Part shown: in pieces, positions 15,832 to 25,442 of the stretch
How the letters are laid out: each line of letters starts with the position of its first letter
Numbering within the stretch: the first letter of the stretch is position 1
DNA from: Eubacteriales bacterium
GTDB taxonomy: Bacteria; Bacillota; Clostridia; Lachnospirales; Lachnospiraceae
NCBI GenBank assembly: GCA_030539055.1
Contig: JAUNSV010000006.1
Span: forward strand, 1-36,162
Length of the DNA: 36,162 bases
Direction of reading: 5' to 3'
Translations under genes and position numbers: made by a program
Notes under the pieces: model-generated
What the model saw: only the letters and a program-made list of their open reading frames with translations
Told to the model about the DNA's origin: nothing
Database searches by the model: none

Positions 15832-17040
15832 ATGAAAAAAAACAACTTAATATATTTAAGTTTCGCCTTTATGTTATTTTTTGCTTCTTTTTCGTTATGT
15901 GATGGTTGGGAAAAGAATGCAGATGGATGGTTATATTCTCAAAATGGCTCATATTGTTTTAATACATTCATACAAGACAGTGGTTCTACTTATTATTTTG
16001 ATCAAAATGGCAAGTGTGTGCAAAATTCATGGATAAAACTAAGTGATGATGCTTGGTATTATGCTGGCACTACTGGCAAGTTGTATGTGGATGGTATTTT
16101 TCATATCAATGACAATATGTATTATTTTGATGCAAATGGCAAATTATTAAAAGGCTGGATAGATGACACTTATTATGCTAATGAACAAGGATATTTAGTT
16201 ATTGGTTGGCAGCAACTCCCTATTTCTAAACAAGGAATAGTAAAACAAGATGAAACAGAAGCTTGGTATTATTTTAAAAGTGATGGTAAAAAAGTAGCAG
16301 CAGAGAATGAAACTTATACCACAAAAACTTTTGAAGATAGAAAATATTGTTTTGATCAAAGAGGAGTTTTATGTGTAGGCTGGGTTCAAATGAAACAAGA
16401 GGATCCAGAAATAAAAGGATATATGTATTTTGCTGAAAAAGAAACAACTCAATTCAAATTTGGTCAAGCAGTTGTATCTACTTGGTATGCTGCACCAAGC
16501 CCAACTATAGCTAATATGAGTGAAGAGGTAGCTTGGTATTATTTTAATTCAGCAGGTTATCCTAAGTGTGGTCAAACAGAGAATTATCAAAGAACAAGAA
16601 TAGACAACAAATATTATTTGTTTAATGACTTTGGCAATCCAGTTAGTGGAGTTAGAAGAGTAGGCGAAAATTACTATTATTTTGGTAATGATAGAAATGA
16701 TTGTTCTATGAAAGCTGGTTTAGTTAGTGTTGTAGATGGTAGTGGAGTAAAAAATTCGTATTATTTTTCATCAAGTGGTCAAGGATATAGTGGAGTTTAC
16801 AATAGTAAATTATATTTTCATGGATTATTGCAAAAAGCTGATTCACTTACAAAATACGAAGCTTTTGTAGTAAATTCGCAAATGTACTTGGTTAATTCAA
16901 GTGGTGTTATAGCAAAAAACAAGAAGAAAGTTAAAGATGGTGATGGCAATACATGGACTACTAACTCAAGTGGTATAGTAACAGATTATGAGGGTGGTCG
17001 TATTTCAGAATGTATTTATCCAGAGCCTAATGTTGATTGA
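15832..17040 (+). CDS. Secreted choline-binding-type cell wall repeat protein
   Basis: The 402-residue protein has a signal peptide (residues 1 to about 24, KK then a hydrophobic core ending near SLCDG). Nearly all the rest consists of degenerate aromatic/glycine repeats of the cell-wall-binding (CW_binding_1) type, such as YYFDQNGKCVQNSWI, YYFDANGKLLKGWI, WYYFKSDGKKV, WYYFNSAGYPKCG and YYLFNDFGNPVSGV. No catalytic domain is visible. Repeats of this kind usually bind choline or wall polymer and hold proteins on the surface, so a structural or adhesive role is likely. I chose the ATG at 15832 because it begins the signal peptide; an earlier reading overlaps the promoter. The Shine-Dalgarno is weak (AAAGG). 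It has its own promoter behind a palindrome cluster, and RNase Y follows 29 nt downstream. Confidence 0.88.
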   Translation: MKKNNLIYLSFAFMLFFASFSLCDGWEKNADGWLYSQNGSYCFNTFIQDSGSTYYFDQNGKCVQNSWIKLSDDAWYYAGTTGKLYVDGIFHINDNMYYFDANGKLLKGWIDDTYYANEQGYLVIGWQQLPISKQGIVKQDETEAWYYFKSDGKKVAAENETYTTKTFEDRKYCFDQRGVLCVGWVQMKQEDPEIKGYMYFAEKETTQFKFGQAVVSTWYAAPSPTIANMSEEVAWYYFNSAGYPKCGQTENYQRTRIDNKYYLFNDFGNPVSGVRRVGENYYYFGNDRNDCSMKAGLVSVVDGSGVKNSYYFSSSGQGYSGVYNSKLYFHGLLQKADSLTKYEAFVVNSQMYLVNSSGVIAKNKKKVKDGDGNTWTTNSSGIVTDYEGGRISECIYPEPNVD

Positions 17041-17069
17041 TTTTTTATTAGATTATTAAGGAGAAGGTT

Positions 17070-18626
17070 ATGGTACAAATAAGCATTACAATTGCCATAG
17101 CCGTAGTGATTGTACTTGTTGTAATATTCATTTCTTTTAATATAGGAAAAAAAAGTGAAAGAAATAATTATGCAAACAAAGTTGGTACGGCTGAGAAAAG
17201 GTCAAAAGAAATAGTAAATGATGCTTTAAAAATGGCAGAAAGTATTAAAACAGAAAAATTGCTTGAAGCAAAAGAATCTATACTAAAGCAAAAGAGTGAT
17301 TTAGAAAGAGAACTTACAAATAGACGAAGAGAAGTAAAAGAAATTGAAGAGAGAGCATTAAAAAGAGATGAATTATCTGAAAAAAAATCTCTAAATATTG
17401 ATCAAAAAGAAAATGCTCTTTTAATGAAAGAAGAAGATTTAAAATTAAGAGAAGAAAGAGTAAAAAATTTATATGATGAAAGAGTACGAGAATTAGAGCG
17501 TATTTCTACATTATCAAGAGAAGCAGCAAAAATTGAACTCTTTTCTGCTGTAAGAGAAGAAATAAAACATGATATAGCAAAATACATCAAAGAGGAAGAA
17601 GCTCAAGCAAAAGAAGAAGTAGAAAAGAATTCAATAGACTTAATGATGCAAGTCATTCAAAGATGTTGTTCAGATCATGTTTCGGAAGCTACAGTTTCTG
17701 TTGTAGAACTTCCAAATGAAGAAATGAAAGGTCGAATAATTGGAAGAGAGGGTAGAAATATTCGTGCCCTTGAAAATTTGACAGGAGTAGAATTTGTAAT
17801 TGATGATACTCCAGATACTGTGGTACTTTCTTCATTTGATCCAATAAGAAGAGAAATAGCACGAGTAGCATTAGAAAAATTAATTTTAGATGGCAGAATT
17901 CATCCAGCAAGAATAGAAGAAATAGTAGAAAAGAGTAAAAAAGAAGTCGATCAAAGCATAAAAGAGTATGGGGAAGAAGCAGTTTTATCATTAGGTATTC
18001 ATGGTATTAATCCAGAGTTAGTAAAATATGTAGGTAGGCTTCATTATAGATTTTCTTATGGTCAAAATGCCTTAGTTCATTCAATGGAAGTAGCACAATT
18101 ATCTGGAATATTTGCTCAAGAGCTAGGTTTAAATGTACAATTAGCAAAAAGAGCTGGTCTTTTGCATGATATTGGTAAATCTATTGATCATGAAAAAGAG
18201 GGAACGCATGTAACACTTGGTGCAGAGCTTTGTAGAAAATATAAAGAGCCTTTGGAAGTAATAAATTCTGTAGAATCTCACCATGGCGACAAAGAAGCTT
18301 TATATCCTATAGCTTTTATAGTGGGAGCATCAGATGCTATTTCTGCAGCTCGCCCTGGAGCAAGAAGAGAAACGATAGAAAATTATACTCAGCGTTTAAT
18401 TCAATTAGAAGAGATAACAAATGCATATGAGGGTGTTGAAAAATCATTTGCTGTGCAAGCAGGTAGGGAAGTAAGAATAATGGTAACGCCAGAAAAAGTA
18501 TCAGAAGACGATATGATAATAATGGCTCGTGCCATAGCAAAGCAGATTGAGGAGCAAATGACTTATCCTGGAACCATCAAAGTAAATGTAATTAGAGAAT
18601 CAAGGGCCATTGATTTTGCAAAATAA
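17070..18626 (+). CDS. rny: Ribonuclease Y
   Basis: This membrane-anchored endoribonuclease initiates mRNA decay in Firmicutes. The N-terminal helix (residues 3-25) anchors it. A long charged coiled coil (about 35-195) follows, then a KH RNA-binding domain with [15 protein letters not shown] (about 221-235), and an HD domain with [10 protein letters not shown] (about 336) and [12 protein letters not shown] (about 366-377) holding the metal-binding His-Asp pair. At 518 residues it is standard length. AAGGAG sits shortly before the ATG. It probably shares the promoter of the upstream wall-repeat gene or uses one I could not identify. The downstream rpsU has its own promoter. Confidence 0.97.
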   Translation: MVQISITIAIAVVIVLVVIFISFNIGKKSERNNYANKVGTAEKRSKEIVNDALKMAESIKTEKLLEAKESILKQKSDLERELTNRRREVKEIEERALKRDELSEKKSLNIDQKENALLMKEEDLKLREERVKNLYDERVRELERISTLSREAAKIELFSAVREEIKHDIAKYIKEEEAQAKEEVEKNSIDLMMQVIQRCCSDHVSEATVSVVELPNEEMKGRIIGREGRNIRALENLTGVEFVIDDTPDTVVLSSFDPIRREIARVALEKLILDGRIHPARIEEIVEKSKKEVDQSIKEYGEEAVLSLGIHGINPELVKYVGRLHYRFSYGQNALVHSMEVAQLSGIFAQELGLNVQLAKRAGLLHDIGKSIDHEKEGTHVTLGAELCRKYKEPLEVINSVESHHGDKEALYPIAFIVGASDAISAARPGARRETIENYTQRLIQLEEITNAYEGVEKSFAVQAGREVRIMVTPEKVSEDDMIIMARAIAKQIEEQMTYPGTIKVNVIRESRAIDFAK

Positions 18627-18630
18627 ATAC

Positions 18631-18658
18631 TTTACTTTTTAAATAAATATGATATAAT
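18631..18658 (+). promoter_or_regulatory. Promoter of rpsU
   Basis: TTTACT (18631-18636), a 16-nt spacer and TATAAT (18653-18658) with TG at 18650-18651 form an extended -10 promoter starting within 5 nt of the rny stop codon. The start is expected near 18665. Confidence 0.72.
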
Positions 18659-18696
18659 ATTACAATTATTATACAGAGCGAGGGGAGGTGTTGAAA

Positions 18697-18870
18697 ATGT
18701 CATCAGTAGTTGTGAAAGAGAATGAAACTCTTGACTCAGCTCTTAGAAGATTCAAAAGAAATTGTGCTAAAGCTGGTATTCAACAAGAAATAAGAAAAAG
18801 AGAGTTTTACGAAAAGCCATCAGTTAGAAGAAAGAAAAAATCTGAAGCAGCGCGTAAAAGAAAATTTTAA
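18697..18870 (+). CDS. rpsU: 30S ribosomal protein S21
   Basis: This 57-residue basic small-subunit protein has the typical S21 sequence: [19 protein letters not shown], then a [20 protein letters not shown] core and a lysine/arginine-rich tail ending KRKF. The ATG at 18697 is chosen over an upstream in-frame GTG because GGGGAGG lies 8 nt before it and S21 proteins begin M-S/T-x-V-V-V. It has its own extended -10 promoter and a strong terminator, and lies between rny and phoH. Confidence 0.97.
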   Translation: MSSVVVKENETLDSALRRFKRNCAKAGIQQEIRKREFYEKPSVRRKKKSEAARKRKF

Positions 18871-18873
18871 AAT

Positions 18874-18910
18874 TAAAAAAGGCCCTATTCTGTTGAATAG
18901 GGTCTTTATT
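18874..18910 (+). terminator. Intrinsic terminator of rpsU
   Basis: AAAGGCCCTATTC (18878-18890) pairs with GAATAGGGTCTTT (18895-18907) across the tetraloop TGTT, giving a 13-bp stem with one G-U pair, followed by ATT. It ends only 8 nt before the phoH start codon. Confidence 0.88.
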
Positions 18911-18917
18911 CGTTATA

Positions 18918-19889
18918 ATGGAAGAGTATTCATATATAAAAACAATAAATATTGATAAAGAATCACTGCCCAAAATTTTTGGACCGTTAGATATTTTTGC
19001 TAAAAAAATACAAAAAATATATTCTATTTCACTAATAGAGAGAAATGGTGAAGTAAAAATTATGGGCAGAAAAGAGAATGTAGAAAGAGTATATAATATT
19101 CTTTCTACTCTTTTATCATTGTCAATATCAAGTGGGCAAGTAACGGAGCAAAATGTGGATTATACAATAGCTATGAATGAAACAAATGATGAAAAAATGA
19201 TTATAGATATAGATAAAGATATTATTGCACATACATCAAAAGGACAAAGTATTAAAGCAAAAACAGTAAAGCAAAAGGAATATGTTGATTCTATACGAAA
19301 AAATATGATAACTTTTAGCATAGGTCCAGCTGGTACAGGAAAAACATATCTTGCAATGGCAGTTGCTGTATCTTTATTTAAAAAGGGAGAAGTGAATCGT
19401 ATTATTTTGACAAGACCAGCTATTGAAGCAGGTGAAAAATTAGGCTTTTTGCCAGGTGATTTGCAAAGTAAAGTAGACCCCTATTTAAGACCCTTATATG
19501 ATGCATTATATCAAATTTTGGGTATGGATAGTTTTCAATCAAATTTAGAAAAAGGATTAATAGAAGTAGCACCTTTGGCTTATATGCGTGGAAGAACCTT
19601 GGATAATGCTTTTATAATATTAGATGAAGCACAAAATACTACAGCATCACAAATGAAAATGTTTTTAACAAGAATAGGTTTTAATTCTAAAGTAGTAATT
19701 ACAGGAGATGAAACGCAAAAAGATCTCGATACAAAAGCGATATCTGGTTTAGACCAAGCAAAAAAAGTATTGAAGAATATAGAGGGTATAGAATTTATAA
19801 TTTTGAGTTCAAAAGATGTAGTAAGGCACCCTCTAGTGCAAAAGATAGTAAAAGCATATGATAATTTTGAACATAGAAAACAAAAATAA
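18918..19889 (+). CDS. phoH: PhoH-family ATPase
   Basis: The 323-residue P-loop ATPase has Walker A GPAGTGKT (about residues 136-143) and Walker B FIILDEAQNTT (about 231-241), with the conserved RPAIEAGEKLGFLPGDL block between them. The N-terminal 70 residues form the KH-like part usual in this family. PhoH proteins are linked to RNA metabolism and ribosome maturation and are encoded next to ybeY in many bacteria, as here. The ATG at 18918 is the first possible start in frame and is needed for the N-terminal region, yet it has no Shine-Dalgarno and stands directly behind the rpsU terminator. It overlaps ybeY by 32 nt. Confidence 0.93.
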   Translation: MEEYSYIKTINIDKESLPKIFGPLDIFAKKIQKIYSISLIERNGEVKIMGRKENVERVYNILSTLLSLSISSGQVTEQNVDYTIAMNETNDEKMIIDIDKDIIAHTSKGQSIKAKTVKQKEYVDSIRKNMITFSIGPAGTGKTYLAMAVAVSLFKKGEVNRIILTRPAIEAGEKLGFLPGDLQSKVDPYLRPLYDALYQILGMDSFQSNLEKGLIEVAPLAYMRGRTLDNAFIILDEAQNTTASQMKMFLTRIGFNSKVVITGDETQKDLDTKAISGLDQAKKVLKNIEGIEFIILSSKDVVRHPLVQKIVKAYDNFEHRKQK

Positions 19890-20337
19890 TACATGGTGTG
19901 ATTTTTCTTTAGAAAAAGTATCTAATAGTGTAATTAACGAAGCATTGAAATTGCATAAAATTAGTGTACCTTGTTTTGTTAATTTAATATTTTGTACAAA
20001 AAAGAAAATAAAAGAAGTAAATAATAGTACAAGAAATATTAATAAAGTAACAGATGTTTTATCATTTCCAAATATAGATTTTAATATTTCAAAATATGAC
20101 ATTTCAATTTATGATTTTGAACATAATGCAATTTATTTAGGAGACATATTAATTTGTACTAAAAAAATGATAGAGCAAGCAAAAAAATATAATCATTCTA
20201 TAAAAAGAGAATGTGCTTTTTTAATAGCTCATTCAATATTACATTTACTAGGATATGATCATATAAAAAAAGATGATGAAGAAAAAATGTTTACGCTTCA
20301 AGAAAGGATATTAAATAATATTGGGATATCAAGATAA
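19858..20337 (+). CDS. ybeY: Endoribonuclease YbeY (rRNA maturation factor)
   Basis: The 159-residue single-domain metalloendoribonuclease acts in 16S rRNA 3'-end maturation and ribosome quality control. The zinc site H-S-I-L-H-L-L-G-Y-D-H lies at about residues 125-135, with all three histidines present. Other family parts are the TDVLSFP block (about 64-70) and YLGDILIC (about 95-102). It starts inside phoH (32-nt overlap) and overlaps the following flippase gene by 17 nt, so the three are probably translated in a coupled fashion. Confidence 0.95.
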   Translation: MIILNIENKNNTWCDFSLEKVSNSVINEALKLHKISVPCFVNLIFCTKKKIKEVNNSTRNINKVTDVLSFPNIDFNISKYDISIYDFEHNAIYLGDILICTKKMIEQAKKYNHSIKRECAFLIAHSILHLLGYDHIKKDDEEKMFTLQERILNNIGISR

Positions 20338-21970
20338 AAAATCAAATTTCTTAATGCAAGGGACTATACTTGCTTTCGCTGGATTAATTGTTCGTTTGAT
20401 TGGTGTATTTTATCGTATACCAATGATAAATATTATAGGTGAAGAGGGAAATGGATATTATACATCTGCATATAATATTTATTCTCTTTTTTTAATTTTA
20501 TCATCATACTCTTTCCCTGTTGCTTTATCTAAAATATTATCTTACAAATTTTCAAAAAGAGCTTATGCAAATGCTTATAGTACTTTTAAAATATCATTAA
20601 TTATTGCTACTATTATTGGACTAATAATGTTTTTAATTATGTATTTTGGAAGTGATTTTATTGCTAATCTTGTTGGTAAACCTTTTTTAAAATTTTCGCT
20701 TAGAGTATTTGCTCCAACACTATGGGTAATGGCATATTTGTCTGTATTTAGAGGATTATTTCAAGGCACAGGAACAATGATGCCTACAGCTATATCGCAA
20801 ATTTTTGAGCAAATAGTGAATGCTATTATTAGTATAGTATTTTGTTATATATTATTTAATAGAGGCTTGCTAGCTAATGTAATATACGAATCAAATCAAT
20901 ACTCTTATGCTTTTGGTTCCAAAGGAGCTACAATAGGTACATTTGCAGGAGCATCAATTGCACTTGTCATTTTATTAATTATGTATTTGAGCTTAGCACC
21001 AAGACTAAAATATTATGCAAGTAAAAGTACCAAAACAGAGAGCAATAAAGAAATATTACAATCAATATTTTTTACTGTTACACCAATAATTATGTCAAGT
21101 ACTATTTACAATATTTTTTCTGTAGTATCTGATATATGTTATTCAAATATAATATTAAGAATAGGGAATAGTGCTACAATGAACCAAAATTGGGGCATAT
21201 ATGGAGAGTTTCATTTACTTTTTAATATACCTGTAGCTATAGCTTCTGCACTTACATCATCTGCTATTCCTGCTATAACAGCAGCTATAGCAAAAAGAGA
21301 TGGAATGGAGGCTTCAAACAGAATAAAGTACTCAATAAGATTCACATTATTAATTTTGCTTCCTGCATTTGTGGGACTTAGTGCTTTAGCTTCTCCTATA
21401 TCAAAATGTTTATTTAATGCTTTTGATGATAATTTATTAGTAAATTTAATAAGAGTAGGTTCTGCTTCAATTGTATTATATGGAATCACAACAATTACAA
21501 GTGGTATTTTGCAAAGTATTTCACTTATGAAAAAACCTATTATACATGGAGCTATATCACTTGTTGTTAGCACTATAAGCCTAATTGTGATGCTAATCGT
21601 ATTTAAATTAGATATTTATTCTGTAGTCATTGCAAATACAATTTTTCCATTGATTATTTCTATATTAAATATTATTACAATAATAAAAGTAGTGCATTAT
21701 AGGATGAATATTTTTTCTGCTTTAATATTACCAACTTGTATTTCTTTTATTATGGGAAGCATTACATTTTTTGTATATAATTTTATTGAATCCACTCTAC
21801 CTTCATTTTTTTCTCAAAATACTATAGGACTAATTTTTACATTGTTATTTTGTATTATACTAGCATTTTTTATTTATTTAGTTCTTATTATTATTTTGGG
21901 AGTAGTAAGAAAAGAAGATGCCAATTATCTACCATTATTTAGTAAAATAAAAAAGGTATTAAGACAATGA
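20321..21970 (+). CDS. SpoVB/MurJ-like polysaccharide flippase (MOP superfamily)
   Basis: The 549-residue membrane protein has about fourteen hydrophobic segments. Its N-terminus KSNFLMQGTILAFAGLIVRLIGVFYRIPM matches the SpoVB/YtgP group of the MOP exporter superfamily, which flips lipid-linked wall precursors or polysaccharides. The segment FRGLFQGTGTMMPTAISQIFEQ (about residues 143-164) is also typical. The start is uncertain. TTG at 20321 (17-nt overlap with ybeY) includes the conserved KSNF residues and has AGGA upstream; the alternative ATG at 20354 would shorten this region. SpoVB is linked to spore cortex formation, but without other sporulation genes here that role is not shown. Confidence 0.88.
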   Translation: MGYQDKKSNFLMQGTILAFAGLIVRLIGVFYRIPMINIIGEEGNGYYTSAYNIYSLFLILSSYSFPVALSKILSYKFSKRAYANAYSTFKISLIIATIIGLIMFLIMYFGSDFIANLVGKPFLKFSLRVFAPTLWVMAYLSVFRGLFQGTGTMMPTAISQIFEQIVNAIISIVFCYILFNRGLLANVIYESNQYSYAFGSKGATIGTFAGASIALVILLIMYLSLAPRLKYYASKSTKTESNKEILQSIFFTVTPIIMSSTIYNIFSVVSDICYSNIILRIGNSATMNQNWGIYGEFHLLFNIPVAIASALTSSAIPAITAAIAKRDGMEASNRIKYSIRFTLLILLPAFVGLSALASPISKCLFNAFDDNLLVNLIRVGSASIVLYGITTITSGILQSISLMKKPIIHGAISLVVSTISLIVMLIVFKLDIYSVVIANTIFPLIISILNIITIIKVVHYRMNIFSALILPTCISFIMGSITFFVYNFIESTLPSFFSQNTIGLIFTLLFCIILAFFIYLVLIIILGVVRKEDANYLPLFSKIKKVLRQ

Positions 21971-23160
21971 GAATATGTATTATAGGAGCAGGTGCATCTG
22001 GTTTGATGTGTGCATACATATTATCATCACATAATATGGATATTACTATATTTGAAAAAAATAATAAAATAGGTAAGAAATTGCTTTTAACAGGTAATGG
22101 AAAATGTAATTATACAAATTTGGATTTTTCGCTTAATAATTTTTATACAGATAACAAATTATTTTTACAAAAATTATTTGAAGAAATAGATAATATAAAA
22201 TTAATTGAAATATTGAAAGAAATTGGCATAGAACCATTTTACAATGGAGATTATGTATATCCAAGATCTTTAGATGCTAAATCACTAATTTATGCTTTTA
22301 AAGATTATTTAGAATATAAAAAAGTAAAAATAGTATTAAATAAAGAAATAAAAACATTAAAAGAAGTTGAAGATTACGATTATGTTATTTTTGCTACAGG
22401 TGGTTCTTCATATAAAAATACTGGTTCTACAGGATTTGCTTATGAAATAGCTCCCTTAATAGGGCATAATATTACTAAAACAAAACCAGCCTTAGTGCCA
22501 CTTATTCCTTATATAGATGATAATTTGTTTTCTTTTTTAAAAGGTCAAAGAGTAAAATCAAAAGTATCATTATATATAAATAATAAATTTATTGAAGAAG
22601 ATATTGGTGAAGTTCAATTTAATGATGATAATATTTCTGGTATAGTTATTTTGTCATTAAGCAGTTTAATTTCTAATAATAATAACAAAAATGATTCTTT
22701 TTTATTATTAAATTTTATATATGAAAAAGAGTATAATGATATTATTAATATTTTACACAAAAGAAGAGAAAATATAAAATACAAATTAAAAAGAGATTTT
22801 TTATCTGGATTTTGCAATGAAAAATTAGCATTATATATTACATCAAAAGTATTTTCAAATAAAGATCTCTTGAAAGAGACTAATACAATAAGTGATAAAC
22901 AAATTGAAGATATAACAAAATTACTTACTAATTTTAAAATCAAAATAAAAGATGTATCAACATTTGATAAAGCTCAAACTACCAAAGGTGGCATAAAATT
23001 AGATGAAATAAGTGATTCATTTCAATCACTTAAAAACAATAAATATTATTTTATTGGAGAAACTGTAGATGTGGATGCAAAATGTGGTGGATACAATTTG
23101 AGTTTTGCTATGATTAGTGGATACAAAGCTGCAATGTCAATAATAAAAAATGAAATATAG
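21967..23160 (+). CDS. NAD(P)/FAD-dependent oxidoreductase, HI0933 family (BaiN/YhiN-like)
   Basis: The 397-residue flavoprotein has the N-terminal FAD-binding GxGxxG motif IIGAGASGLMCA (residues 5-16), followed by the family hallmark KKLLLTGNGKCNYTN (about 38-52). The C-terminal part has the GGIKLDEI and FIGETVDVDAKCGGYNLSFAMISG blocks of the HI0933 group. Members are of uncertain substrate; one branch reduces bile acid intermediates. The gene starts in a 4-nt overlap with the flippase gene and overlaps the next FAD gene by 11 nt, forming a pair of flavoprotein genes. Confidence 0.9.
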   Translation: MRICIIGAGASGLMCAYILSSHNMDITIFEKNNKIGKKLLLTGNGKCNYTNLDFSLNNFYTDNKLFLQKLFEEIDNIKLIEILKEIGIEPFYNGDYVYPRSLDAKSLIYAFKDYLEYKKVKIVLNKEIKTLKEVEDYDYVIFATGGSSYKNTGSTGFAYEIAPLIGHNITKTKPALVPLIPYIDDNLFSFLKGQRVKSKVSLYINNKFIEEDIGEVQFNDDNISGIVILSLSSLISNNNNKNDSFLLLNFIYEKEYNDIINILHKRRENIKYKLKRDFLSGFCNEKLALYITSKVFSNKDLLKETNTISDKQIEDITKLLTNFKIKIKDVSTFDKAQTTKGGIKLDEISDSFQSLKNNKYYFIGETVDVDAKCGGYNLSFAMISGYKAAMSIIKNEI

Positions 23161-24628
23161 AATAAACCAATTAAAATTAAATATTAAAAAAGAAGTAAAA
23201 AAAGAGGATTTATTATTACCAAAAGAAATAATAAATAATTTTAAAATAGTAAAAAGATCAATAGATGCAAGAGATAAAAATAATATTCAATTTTCATATA
23301 ATATAGATATAGATGTGGATGAAAAAAAATTTAATAAATTACCAATAAGATTAAAGAAAAAATTCATTATATCAAATAGTAAAAATTATATTCCACCAAA
23401 ATTAAATAAAAATATCAAAATAGAAAATGATAATAGACCTATAGTAGTAGGTTTTGGTCCAGCTGGAATTTTTACATCTCTTATTTTATCAAATGCTGGA
23501 TGTAAACCTATTATATATGAAAAAGGTGAAGAAATAGAAAATAGAACAGACATTTTATTTGGAGAGGGTGGTGCTGGTACTTTTTCAGATGGAAAATTAA
23601 ATACATTAAATTATGATCCAAGTGGAATTAATGAATTTGTATTAAATACTCTAATAGAGAATGGTGCTAATTCAAATATATTATATGATAAACTAGCTCA
23701 CATAGGTACAGATAAATTAAAACCCATAATACATAATATTAAAGAAAAAATTATATCTTTAGGCAGTGAAATCCATTTTAATACAGAATTTTCATTAAAT
23801 AATTTTAATTATAAACAATATAAGGCACCAATTATTTTATGCACTGGACATTCTTCAATAAATATATATAATGAATTATTTAGTGAAAACTTCATTTTAC
23901 AAAGAAAACCCTTTGCTATGGGTATAAGAGTAGAGCACAAGCAAGAATTGATAAATAAAGCACAATATGGTAATATATCTAAGGAAGATTTAAATATTTT
24001 GGGTAATGCAAGCTACAAATTATCGTATAAATGTAGGGATGGAAGAAGTATATACTCTTTTTGTATGTGCCCAGGTGGATATGTAATAAATACAATATCA
24101 AATAATAATCAAATATGTACGAATGGGATGAGTTACCACAGTAGATCAAGCGATTATGCAAATAGTGCGATAGTATGCAATATTAAAGAAAATGATATAA
24201 AAGGCGTCTCGCCATTAGATTTTTTAAATTTACAAATAGAAATAGAAAAAAAGGCATATAAACTAGGAAATGGTTCTATTCCTAAAACTACATACAAAGA
24301 ATATAAAGAAGAAAAACACAATATAGTACGGCAAATTTATGAAAATATTAATTTGCCTTTTGACTTAAATCAAGATATAATAGAGGGAATAGAGTATTTT
24401 AAAACAAAAATATACGGATTTAATAATGATGATACAGTAATTTATGGACCAGAAACAAGGACTTCATCCGTTATTAAAATATTAAGAGATGAAGAGTATA
24501 AAGCTATAAATAAGGATAATATATATGTAGCTGGAGAGGGTGCAGGGTATGCTGGCGGAATAATGTCAAGTGCAATAGATGGTGTCAAAGTAGCACAAAG
24601 TATAATACAAAAAATTAATGGAGTGTAA
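23150..24628 (+). CDS. Uncharacterised FAD-dependent dehydrogenase (COG2509 type)
   Basis: The 492-residue protein has an N-terminal region of about 95 residues (INQLKLNIKKEVKKED, then VKRSIDARDK) followed by the FAD site VVGFGPAGIFTS (about residues 99-110). The conserved block GEGGAGTFSDGKLNT (about 139-153) and the end GEGAGYAGGIMSSAIDG (about 464-480) match the large FAD-dependent dehydrogenase group. The reaction is unknown. It overlaps the HI0933-family gene by 11 nt. It does not resemble a neighbour by descent beyond the common FAD fold. Confidence 0.87.
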   Translation: MKYRINQLKLNIKKEVKKEDLLLPKEIINNFKIVKRSIDARDKNNIQFSYNIDIDVDEKKFNKLPIRLKKKFIISNSKNYIPPKLNKNIKIENDNRPIVVGFGPAGIFTSLILSNAGCKPIIYEKGEEIENRTDILFGEGGAGTFSDGKLNTLNYDPSGINEFVLNTLIENGANSNILYDKLAHIGTDKLKPIIHNIKEKIISLGSEIHFNTEFSLNNFNYKQYKAPIILCTGHSSINIYNELFSENFILQRKPFAMGIRVEHKQELINKAQYGNISKEDLNILGNASYKLSYKCRDGRSIYSFCMCPGGYVINTISNNNQICTNGMSYHSRSSDYANSAIVCNIKENDIKGVSPLDFLNLQIEIEKKAYKLGNGSIPKTTYKEYKEEKHNIVRQIYENINLPFDLNQDIIEGIEYFKTKIYGFNNDDTVIYGPETRTSSVIKILRDEEYKAINKDNIYVAGEGAGYAGGIMSSAIDGVKVAQSIIQKINGV

Positions 24629-24630
24629 TA

Positions 24631-24777
24631 ATGGTAAAAAAAGAGGATATTAATAGATTAAATGAATTATATAAAAAGTCTCTTACACAATATGGGCTTC
24701 AAGACAGAGAAAAAGAGGAGCAAGCTTTATTAAGACAATTATATATTCAAACAATTAGAGATAAACTAGGTTCTTAG
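24631..24777 (+). CDS. DUF896 (YnzC-type) small protein
   Basis: This 48-residue acidic and basic helical protein is easily missed because of its size. It reads KKEDINRLNELYKKSL, then REKEEQALLRQLYIQTIR near the end. This is the pattern of the DUF896/YnzC family of Firmicutes, which form small helical hairpins of unknown function. GGAG lies about 7 nt before the ATG. It fits in a 158-nt interval between the FAD dehydrogenase stop (2-nt gap) and the HAD phosphatase start (9-nt gap), in the same direction. The TAGGAG around its stop supplies the next gene's ribosome binding site. Confidence 0.9.
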   Translation: MVKKEDINRLNELYKKSLTQYGLQDREKEEQALLRQLYIQTIRDKLGS

Positions 24778-24786
24778 GAGAGTAAA

Positions 24787-25440
24787 ATGATAAAAGCAAT
24801 TTTTTTTGATTTAGATGGCACTTTAACAAATACATTATATTGTCTTCAATATGTAATCAACACTATACTAACTCATCAAAATAAAGATGGAATAACAATA
24901 GATCAGGTTAAAAAAGTAGTAGGCGATGGTGCAAAAAATGCTTGCATTAGAAGCCTAAAAATAAAAGGAATAGATGCAAGTGATGATTTAGTAAATGAGT
25001 GTTTAAAAGAGTATAAAAAACTATTTAGTGAGTATTACTTATACAAAGTAGTAGCATATGATGGTATAAAAGAAGTATTATGTGAATTAAAAAAAAGAAA
25101 TATTAAAATTTTTTGTATTACAAATAAACCAGAAGTAGCAACAAAAAAAACATTAGATGAAATTTTTGGCATAAATTATTTTGAAGATTATGCGTGCGAC
25201 GATGGAAAATATGAATTAAAACCTTGCCCAGATGCTACAATTGCTATTTTAAAAAAATACAATTTAAATAATGAAGAATGCTTATTCGTTGGTGATACTC
25301 ATACAGATATAGAAACAGCAAATAATGCCAAAATTAAAAGCCTAGGTGCATTATGGGGATTTAGAGATGAAAAAGAATTAAAAGAAGCAAATGCTACATA
25401 TATTATTAAAGAACCTAAGGAGATATTAAATTATATATAA
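24787..25440 (+). CDS. HAD-superfamily hydrolase, phosphoglycolate phosphatase-like
   Basis: The 217-residue HAD hydrolase has motif I DLDGT with Asp8 as nucleophile and Asp10 as acid/base. Motif II CITNK (about residues 115-119), motif III lysine in the KYELKPCPD segment (about 141-149), and motif IV VGDTHTDIETA (about 168-178) are also present. The helical cap between residues 15 and 80 gives the Gph/PGP subfamily. The substrate is probably a small phosphorylated metabolite. The TAGGAG at 24775-24780 is the Shine-Dalgarno and overlaps the stop of the DUF896 gene. The next gene follows after 2 nt. Confidence 0.9.
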   Translation: MIKAIFFDLDGTLTNTLYCLQYVINTILTHQNKDGITIDQVKKVVGDGAKNACIRSLKIKGIDASDDLVNECLKEYKKLFSEYYLYKVVAYDGIKEVLCELKKRNIKIFCITNKPEVATKKTLDEIFGINYFEDYACDDGKYELKPCPDATIAILKKYNLNNEECLFVGDTHTDIETANNAKIKSLGALWGFRDEKELKEANATYIIKEPKEILNYI

Positions 25441-25442
25441 AT

